27,529 bases of DNA from Hyphomicrobiales bacterium (GTDB taxonomy: Bacteria > Pseudomonadota > Alphaproteobacteria > Rhizobiales > Beijerinckiaceae), in contig CANCAR010000010.1 in NCBI GenBank assembly GCA_947374125.1, positions 1-27,529 of the forward strand, written 5' to 3'. Positions 22,717 to 27,529 of this stretch are shown piece after piece (position 1 is the first letter of the stretch; each line of letters opens with the position of its first letter). The position numbers and the translations under genes are program-made. Under the pieces are notes generated by a model, which searched no databases, had not been told where the DNA came from, and saw only the letters and a program-made list of their open reading frames with translations.

Positions 22717-22949
22717 TGTGACGCGTTCTTTCTATGTTGCGCCGAAAAGCGGCGAAAAATCAAAAAGTCGCTGCCGTTTTAGCATCTAAATCCGCGGACC
22801 ACCTTAGTCGCCCCGCTGGATGTTTCACGAAACAAAAAACGATTCCCCGCTCCACTCTAGGTCAAACCAACCAAGCCGTGGTGCAAGAAATCGAATGTTC
22901 CAATCGATGAAAAAAGACTCGTTCCCGCCTTTTCAACGGGATGGATCAT

Positions 22950-22978
22950 CTTATATCAGAAAAATGACGCTTTTCCAA
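22950..22978 (-). promoter_or_regulatory. Predicted sigma-70-type promoter for carD
   Basis: On the minus strand TTGGAA (22973-22978), a 17-bp spacer and TATAAG (22950-22955) match four and five of six consensus bases. Transcription would start near 22943. The 22717-23006 gap is the longest gene-free stretch in the window (290 bp). It also holds a TCCCG/CGGGA hairpin (about 22923-22941) followed by a T-run, and a TGTTTC/GAAACA dyad (22821-22834). Nothing coding is seen in it. Confidence 0.5.
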
Positions 22979-23006
22979 GCCTTTTGAAAGCTTTGGCGGC
23001 GATGCG

Positions 23007-23342
23007 TCAATCGCCCTCGCCAGGATTAGCCGAAAACAGCGCCAGTTTGTCAGCGCGGCCATCGAATTCTTTTGCTTCGGGCAGCGCGTCACGCTTGATT
23101 GTGATGTTTGGCCACGATTTAGCATAGTCGGCGTTAAGCTTCAGCCAAGGCTCAAGGCCCGACTCCGTATCCGCCTTAATTGCATCAGCTGGGCATTCAG
23201 GCTCGCAGACGCCGCAATCAATGCACTCATCCGGATGAATGACGAGCATGTTTTCGCCTTCATAGAAACAGTCGACGGGGCAAACCTCCACGCAGTCCAT
23301 ATATTTGCACTTGATGCAATTTTCGACGACAACATACGTCAT
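23007..23342 (-). CDS. fdxA: Seven-iron ferredoxin FdxA
   Basis: The product is 111 residues. The first cluster motif has Cys9, Cys12, Cys17 and Cys21 (CIKCKYMDCVEVCP), and the second has Cys40, Cys43, Cys46 and Cys50 (CIDCGVCEPECP). By comparison with Azotobacter FdI-type proteins, Cys9, Cys17 and Cys50 would hold a [3Fe-4S] cluster, and Cys21, Cys40, Cys43 and Cys46 a [4Fe-4S] cluster, with Cys12 free. It is a small soluble electron carrier. The length and C-terminal tail are typical of FdxA. The carD gene follows downstream. Confidence 0.96.
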   Translation of the reverse strand: MTYVVVENCIKCKYMDCVEVCPVDCFYEGENMLVIHPDECIDCGVCEPECPADAIKADTESGLEPWLKLNADYAKSWPNITIKRDALPEAKEFDGRADKLALFSANPGEGD

Positions 23343-23441
23343 AGAATGCTCCGCAACCCCGTTTATTGAAGATCCTGCATTTTGCTAGCCGAGTTCTGAA
23401 AAGGTTGCAAGGCTGGAAAAGCGACGAAACATCGCAGTAGC

Positions 23442-24269
23442 CTAAGGCTTCTTGCCAACGGGCAGTGGTGGCGCTTCCCGCACAAGCAAAAGATCAACGC
23501 GGCGATTGGCTGGTAATTCGGGATTATCTGGAAAGAGCGGATCGGTATCCGCCTTACCAGAAATGGCAATGAAGTGGTCTTGCGGCATACCCGATTCAAC
23601 GAGGATCCGGCGAATGGCCGAGGCCCGTCCAACCGAGATTTCCCAAGGCGATATTTCCGGCACGACGCCGCGTGGCGACGCCGCCGTATGGCCGGTGATT
23701 TCAATCCGGTTTGAGAGCTTCTTCAGCGAAGGGGCAAGTTTGCGTAACGCTTCGCGCACAAAGGGATAGGGCTCAACCGATCCGTCCGGAAACATCGAGC
23801 GGCCCGATTGATCAACGAGCGCGACATCAAGCCCGTCTTTATTTTCCTGAACGATCAAATTTTTGGAGAGCTCCGCGATTTCCGGCATATCGGCGATTGC
23901 CTGCCGAAGGGTGGCCGCTGCCAATCCAAAGGTGCGGTCATTGGTGGCTAGATCAAGCCCCTCATCGCGCCGCTCACCGATGAGCGGGCCCGCCTGATCG
24001 GTACCGTCTTCAGGCGGTAAAAGTTTGGCATTTTTCAAGAAGGGCTTGGTCGGTGTCCCGTTCATTTCAATCATCGAGGCGAAGCGGTTCTGGCGCTGCA
24101 TACCGAACGCATCGCGCATGGAACCCGCAACCAGCTTCATTTTGGCCACATCTTGCGTTGAAAACGCGACCAACATCACGAAGAAGCTCATCAACAGACC
24201 CATTAGGTCGGCAAAGGTGACAAACCAACCATGCCCACCCCCACCGTGACCGCCCTTTTTACGTGCCAT
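23442..24269 (-). CDS. motB: MotB-type stator subunit with OmpA-like domain
   Basis: The product is 275 residues. A Gly/His/Lys-rich N-terminus leads into the single membrane helix FVTFADLMGLLMSFFVMLVA (about 16-35), in which Asp21 is the conserved ion-binding Asp. The C-terminal OmpA-like peptidoglycan-binding domain (about 150-265) has IEITGHTAASPRG and WEISVGRASAIRRIL. With MotA it forms an ion-driven stator for the flagellar motor. The start lies 5 bp after the motA stop. The ion (proton or sodium) cannot be told from sequence. No other flagellar gene is in the window. Confidence 0.93.
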   Translation of the reverse strand: MARKKGGHGGGGHGWFVTFADLMGLLMSFFVMLVAFSTQDVAKMKLVAGSMRDAFGMQRQNRFASMIEMNGTPTKPFLKNAKLLPPEDGTDQAGPLIGERRDEGLDLATNDRTFGLAAATLRQAIADMPEIAELSKNLIVQENKDGLDVALVDQSGRSMFPDGSVEPYPFVREALRKLAPSLKKLSNRIEITGHTAASPRGVVPEISPWEISVGRASAIRRILVESGMPQDHFIAISGKADTDPLFPDNPELPANRRVDLLLVREAPPLPVGKKP

Positions 24270-24274
24270 GGTCT

Positions 24275-25039
24275 TTAAGCCGCCGCTAAGGCTTCGCGGT
24301 GTTTAACGGGGAGATAGGCGACCAGCATTTCACGCACGACGGCCGGACTTTTTGCCTCGCGGATTTGCATGACGCCATCAATGACGAGCGCTCGGCACAC
24401 ATCTTCTTCTTCCAATTTGAGCTGGAGTTTGTCGGCAATCGGGAGACAGATGAGGTTTGCGACCAACGCGCCATAAAGGGTTGCAAGCAGCGAAATCGCC
24501 ATAAAGGGTCCGAGTTTTGACGGGTCTTCCATGTGGCTAAACATTTGAACCATGCCAAGTAGCGTACCAATCATGCCCCAGGCGGGTGCCGCATCGCCAA
24601 TTGAGCGATAGAGCTTGCCGCCTTCTTCAAGCCGGATGAGAAAATTATCGGTATCCCGCTGCAAGGTCTCGCGGATAAATTCCCGGTCATACCCATCCGC
24701 GATATACCGGATACCTTGGGCCAGAAACTTGTCCTTAACGGTTAAACGCTCGAGCGCAGCGGCTCCCGAACGGCGCGCGGTATCCGCCACTTTTGTGATT
24801 TCTTCAATCAGTTCGCGCGGTTCAGAAGAGTGCATCATGAAGGCGTAGCGCATGCCGACTGGAAAACCGTGCAGCAGGGTAGAAAACGGAAAGCGGATTA
24901 GTGTCGCGCCCGCGCATCCTCCAAAAATAACGATGAGAGCGTGCTCGCTGACGAAAGCCCCCGGCGAACCTTCGGCCATCGTGAGAAAGCCCAAGACCAC
25001 GAAGCCAATAACGAGTCCCAATACGGTCGCAATGTCCAT
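24275..25039 (-). CDS. motA: MotA-type stator subunit
   Basis: The product is 254 residues from the ATG at 25039. Four membrane helices are visible: MDIATVLGLVIGFVVLGFL, EHALIVIFGGCAGATLI, a third around PAWGMIGTLLGMVQMF and a fourth around SLLATLYGALVANLICLPI. The cytoplasmic loop (about 70-145) carries the rotor-contact region. The length and style match MotA/PomA. A TTG at 25045 with the same frame is less likely. A T-rich tract on the minus strand (25121-25139) lies between corC and motA and may mark the end of the corC transcript. Confidence 0.95.
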   Translation of the reverse strand: MDIATVLGLVIGFVVLGFLTMAEGSPGAFVSEHALIVIFGGCAGATLIRFPFSTLLHGFPVGMRYAFMMHSSEPRELIEEITKVADTARRSGAAALERLTVKDKFLAQGIRYIADGYDREFIRETLQRDTDNFLIRLEEGGKLYRSIGDAAPAWGMIGTLLGMVQMFSHMEDPSKLGPFMAISLLATLYGALVANLICLPIADKLQLKLEEEDVCRALVIDGVMQIREAKSPAVVREMLVAYLPVKHREALAAA

Positions 25040-25177
25040 TGCCAACGTCCAAATTCGTTCGAGTTTGAAACAATTGACGCAACGTTAACCGCAGAGCCTA
25101 AACAATTCGTAAGGAAATCCGAAAAATAAAAAATAAAAATGGCCGCCCCTTTTACCCATCAATGCCTTCAAGCCGGT

Positions 25178-26476
25178 CTATTCACCCGGTTTACGGCGAT
25201 GCAGCGATGTGATTTTCAAAAGCGTGATCCGGTTGCGGGCTTTGCGAAGAACCTCAAACCGATAGGAGTAGAAGGTGAAAATCTGCCCCGTATCGGGAAT
25301 TGTCTGGGCTTCGTGAATAACCAAACCCGCAATCGTTGTTGCCTCCTCATCGGGCAAATCCCAATCCATCGCGCGGTTGAGATCACGGATCGGGACCGAA
25401 CCATCCACCCGAACGGAGCCATCTGGCAACGGCCTTAAGCCCTGTACGCGCACATCGTGCTCGTCGCGGATATCGCCGACAATCTCTTCTAAAATATCCT
25501 CAAGCGTGACAAGGCCCATCACCTCGCCATACTCATCAACAACCAAGGCAAAATGCATCTTTTTGGCTAAGAACGCCTTCAACTGGTCTTGGAGCGAGTT
25601 GGTATCCGGCACAAACCACGGATCAAGCGCGATTTCCCGGACATTGAGATCGGTCGCCTTGCCACCGGCCGCATCATAGGCCCGCAACAGATCCTTTGCG
25701 TGTAATACGCCGATAATATTGTCGGCTGATCCAGACCAGAGCGGCAGACGCGTATGGGGCGAGGAAAGCACTTCGCGGACAATCTCTTCGGGCGGAAGAT
25801 CAGCTGAAATCGTACGCATCTTGGTGCGGTGAACCATGATGTCGGAGACTTCTAACTCGGCCAGATCCAGCAAACCGCCGAACATTTTGCGGGCGTCTGC
25901 CTCCACGCTGCCTTCGCTATGGAGAAAGTCAACGGCGCCGCGCAATTCTTCCGCCGCCGAAAGAACTGCGACGTTCTCACCAATTCGGAAACCGAACGGA
26001 CGTAATAGGCCGCGAACAACCGCCTCAATCGCCAAAGTCAGTGGTCCGAACAGGGCGACCACGAGGGCAACCGGACGGGCCAGCAGCAAAGCCGAACGAT
26101 CCGGCGTAGAAATCGCCATGGTTTTTGGCATCACTTCGGCAAAAATGATGATCAGGATCGACATGGCAACGGTGGCATAAATGGCGCCTTCGGCACCAAA
26201 AAATTGCACCAACACCGTCGTGGTAAAGGCGGAAGCTCCGATATTGACGATGGAATTGCCGATCAGCATGGCTCCAATCAGCCGCTCTTTGGCCATTAGC
26301 AACCGATTGACAATGCCCGCACGCGAGTCACCAGCGCTTTCAAGCGCATGCATCCGGGCGCGCGAGGCTGCCGTGAGTGCTGTCTCAGAGCCCGAGAAGA
26401 AGGCCGATAACGCCAAACAAAGAATAACAATACCCAAGGCTAGAAAAGGATTAGTGTGGATTTCTATATTTTCCAT
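25178..26476 (-). CDS. CNNM/CorC-HlyC-family membrane protein with CBS domains
   Basis: The product is 432 residues. An N-terminal DUF21 (CNNM) membrane domain has about four helices (LGIVILCLALSAFFSGSETA at 14-33, then two more by about 150). A CBS pair lies at about 205-325 (VHRTKMRTIS, IIGVLHAKDLLRAYDA, FALVVDEYGEVMGLVTLEDI). The CorC_HlyC domain (about 345-425) includes VDGSVPIRDLNRAMDW. The family is linked to divalent-cation, mainly magnesium, efflux or resistance; the haemolysin name is historical. Its ATG lies 5 bp after the aroB stop, so the two form an operon, as in many alphaproteobacteria. Confidence 0.93.
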   Translation of the reverse strand: MENIEIHTNPFLALGIVILCLALSAFFSGSETALTAASRARMHALESAGDSRAGIVNRLLMAKERLIGAMLIGNSIVNIGASAFTTTVLVQFFGAEGAIYATVAMSILIIIFAEVMPKTMAISTPDRSALLLARPVALVVALFGPLTLAIEAVVRGLLRPFGFRIGENVAVLSAAEELRGAVDFLHSEGSVEADARKMFGGLLDLAELEVSDIMVHRTKMRTISADLPPEEIVREVLSSPHTRLPLWSGSADNIIGVLHAKDLLRAYDAAGGKATDLNVREIALDPWFVPDTNSLQDQLKAFLAKKMHFALVVDEYGEVMGLVTLEDILEEIVGDIRDEHDVRVQGLRPLPDGSVRVDGSVPIRDLNRAMDWDLPDEEATTIAGLVIHEAQTIPDTGQIFTFYSYRFEVLRKARNRITLLKITSLHRRKPGE

Positions 26477-26481
26477 CGTGC

Positions 26482-27529
26482 TCAGCCTGTTACCGTTCCA
26501 AGGTGCTCGTCGAGATACGTGCGGACATCATCGGCAGCCACATCCGGCGCGATAAAGCTCCCGCCAATTCCGCGCGCGAGAATAAAGGTCAGTTTTCCGC
26601 GTTTGACTTTTTTATCTTGCGCCATGGCATCCAGAATGGCCGTTGAATCGGCATTCCAGCCCGGAATATCCGTGATATGGGTAGGGAGACCCACTTTTTT
26701 AAGGTGTGATTCAACCCGAACGGCATCTTGTCCGTTGCACAGGCCTAGCTTTGTCGAAAAACGGAAGGCGCAGCAAAGCCCAATGGCAACGGCCTCGCCG
26801 TGCACAAGGCGCGCGCCGTCATAAGCAACGATCCGTTCAAAGGCATGGGCGAAGGTGTGGCCGAGATTGAGCAATGCGCGATCACCCTCCTCGCGCTCAT
26901 CCCGCATCACGATGGCCGCTTTGGCCTTGCAGGACACTTCGATAGCGTGAACGCGATCCGGTCCACCAGCAAACACACCCGTATGATGCGCTTCCAACCA
27001 GTTAAAGAACGGCGCATCCGAAATGAGCCCGTATTTGACGACTTCGGCATAGCCCGCCGCGAATTCGCGTTTGGATAATGTGTCGAGAACATCGACATCG
27101 GCGAGCACGAGGCCGGGCTGATGAAAGGCACCAATTAGATTTTTACCATGCGCGGAATTAACGCCCGTTTTGCCGCCAACGGATGAATCAACTTGGGCAA
27201 GAAGTGTCGTTGGAATTTGCACAAAGCGCATACCGCGACGGGTAACGGCGGCGGCAAAGCCCGCTAGATCGCCAACAACACCGCCGCCCAACGCTATAAC
27301 AAGATCACCACGTTCCATTTTAGCCGCCAGAATGCCATCGATGACACGGTCAAGCTCCGTCATGGATTTCGACTTTTCGCCCGGTGGAACCAAAATCGAG
27401 GCCGTGCGAATGCCCGCTACCTTCAGGCTGTCTTCCAACACGGCGAGATGGATGCCGGCTACCATTTCATCGGTCACAATCGCGCAAGCTGCTCCCGGCG
27501 CAAGCGCCGCAATGTGCTCACCCGCTTCA
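26482..27529 (-). CDS. aroB: 3-dehydroquinate synthase, 5' end cut by window edge
   Basis: The visible part is 348 residues and open to the right edge, with about 20-30 N-terminal residues missing. NAD-binding GGGVVGDLAGFAAAVTRRGM, then IPTTLLAQVDSSVGGKTGVN and GHTFAHAFERI are the hallmarks, with zinc ligands in the NLGHTFAHA segment. AroB converts DAHP to 3-dehydroquinate in the shikimate pathway. The codons upstream of the internal GTG at 27477 read on in frame (AALAPGAACAIVTDE), so the true start is outside the window. The usual partner aroK would lie beyond the right edge. Confidence 0.97.
   Translation of the reverse strand, partial: EAGEHIAALAPGAACAIVTDEMVAGIHLAVLEDSLKVAGIRTASILVPPGEKSKSMTELDRVIDGILAAKMERGDLVIALGGGVVGDLAGFAAAVTRRGMRFVQIPTTLLAQVDSSVGGKTGVNSAHGKNLIGAFHQPGLVLADVDVLDTLSKREFAAGYAEVVKYGLISDAPFFNWLEAHHTGVFAGGPDRVHAIEVSCKAKAAIVMRDEREEGDRALLNLGHTFAHAFERIVAYDGARLVHGEAVAIGLCCAFRFSTKLGLCNGQDAVRVESHLKKVGLPTHITDIPGWNADSTAILDAMAQDKKVKRGKLTFILARGIGGSFIAPDVAADDVRTYLDEHLGTVTG

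Noticed and set aside
22821..22834. TGTTTC-AC-GAAACA dyad resembling a parS centromere site
   Set aside because: parS has 16 bp with a CACGTG core; this lacks two central bases and parAB are not nearby.
25121..25139. T-rich tract on the minus strand after corC as an intrinsic terminator
   Set aside because: No convincing GC-rich stem directly precedes the T-runs.

Overview
This window is chromosomal DNA from an alphaproteobacterium, moderately GC-rich and densely packed. The evidence is gene order and protein type. A yebC-ruvC-ruvA-ruvB-ybgC-tolQRAB run is present. An aa3-oxidase subunit IV gene sits directly before a three-gene proton-translocating transhydrogenase (pntAA, pntAB, pntB). A ydcH-like/purE/purK/rpsU/TPR block, a carD-fdxA pair and an aroB-corC pair follow. 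The order or genus cannot be fixed from the sequence alone. No rRNA, insertion sequence, phage or CRISPR array is visible; one tRNA (Arg, anticodon CCT) is present.

Layout. 1-460: a small basic hypothetical protein on the plus strand. 461-5046 (minus): ybgC, tolQ, tolR, tolA, tolB and a RidA-family gene; pal and cpoB do not follow tolB. 5043-6629 (minus): a compact islet of five small genes (hicA, hicB, a PD-(D/E)XK-like protein, a ParD-like antitoxin, a ParE-like toxin) lying between ruvB and ybgC. 6702-9567 (minus): ruvB, ruvA, a PaiB-like flavin protein gene and ruvC. A palindromic intergenic repeat lies at 9576-9660. 9685-11334 (minus): yebC and a YmdB-type phosphodiesterase. 11502-16141 (plus): oxidase subunit IV, the transhydrogenase genes, an alpha/beta hydrolase, a half-length VOC protein and a small membrane protein. 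16173-19492 (minus): ydcH-like, purE, purK, rpsU and a TPR lipoprotein. 19716-22054: ydcH-like (+), DUF1272 (+), tRNA-Arg (-) and an M48 metalloprotease lipoprotein (+). 22117-27529 (minus): aroB (5' end cut by the window edge), a CorC-type CBS protein, motA, motB, fdxA and carD. No gene-free stretch exceeds about 300 bases; the longest is 22717-23006.

How it works together. The ruvCAB products process Holliday junctions and TolQRAB energise outer-membrane constriction. PntAA/AB/B make NADPH at the expense of the proton gradient, and PurE/PurK carry out AIR carboxylation in purine synthesis. MotA/MotB form a stator, and CarD/FdxA are housekeeping transcription and electron-transfer proteins. 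The least ordinary part is the 5043-6629 islet: two toxin-antitoxin pairs flank an uncharacterised nuclease-fold-like protein inside an otherwise conserved housekeeping run. Its last gene shares a 4-base stop/start overlap with ybgC.
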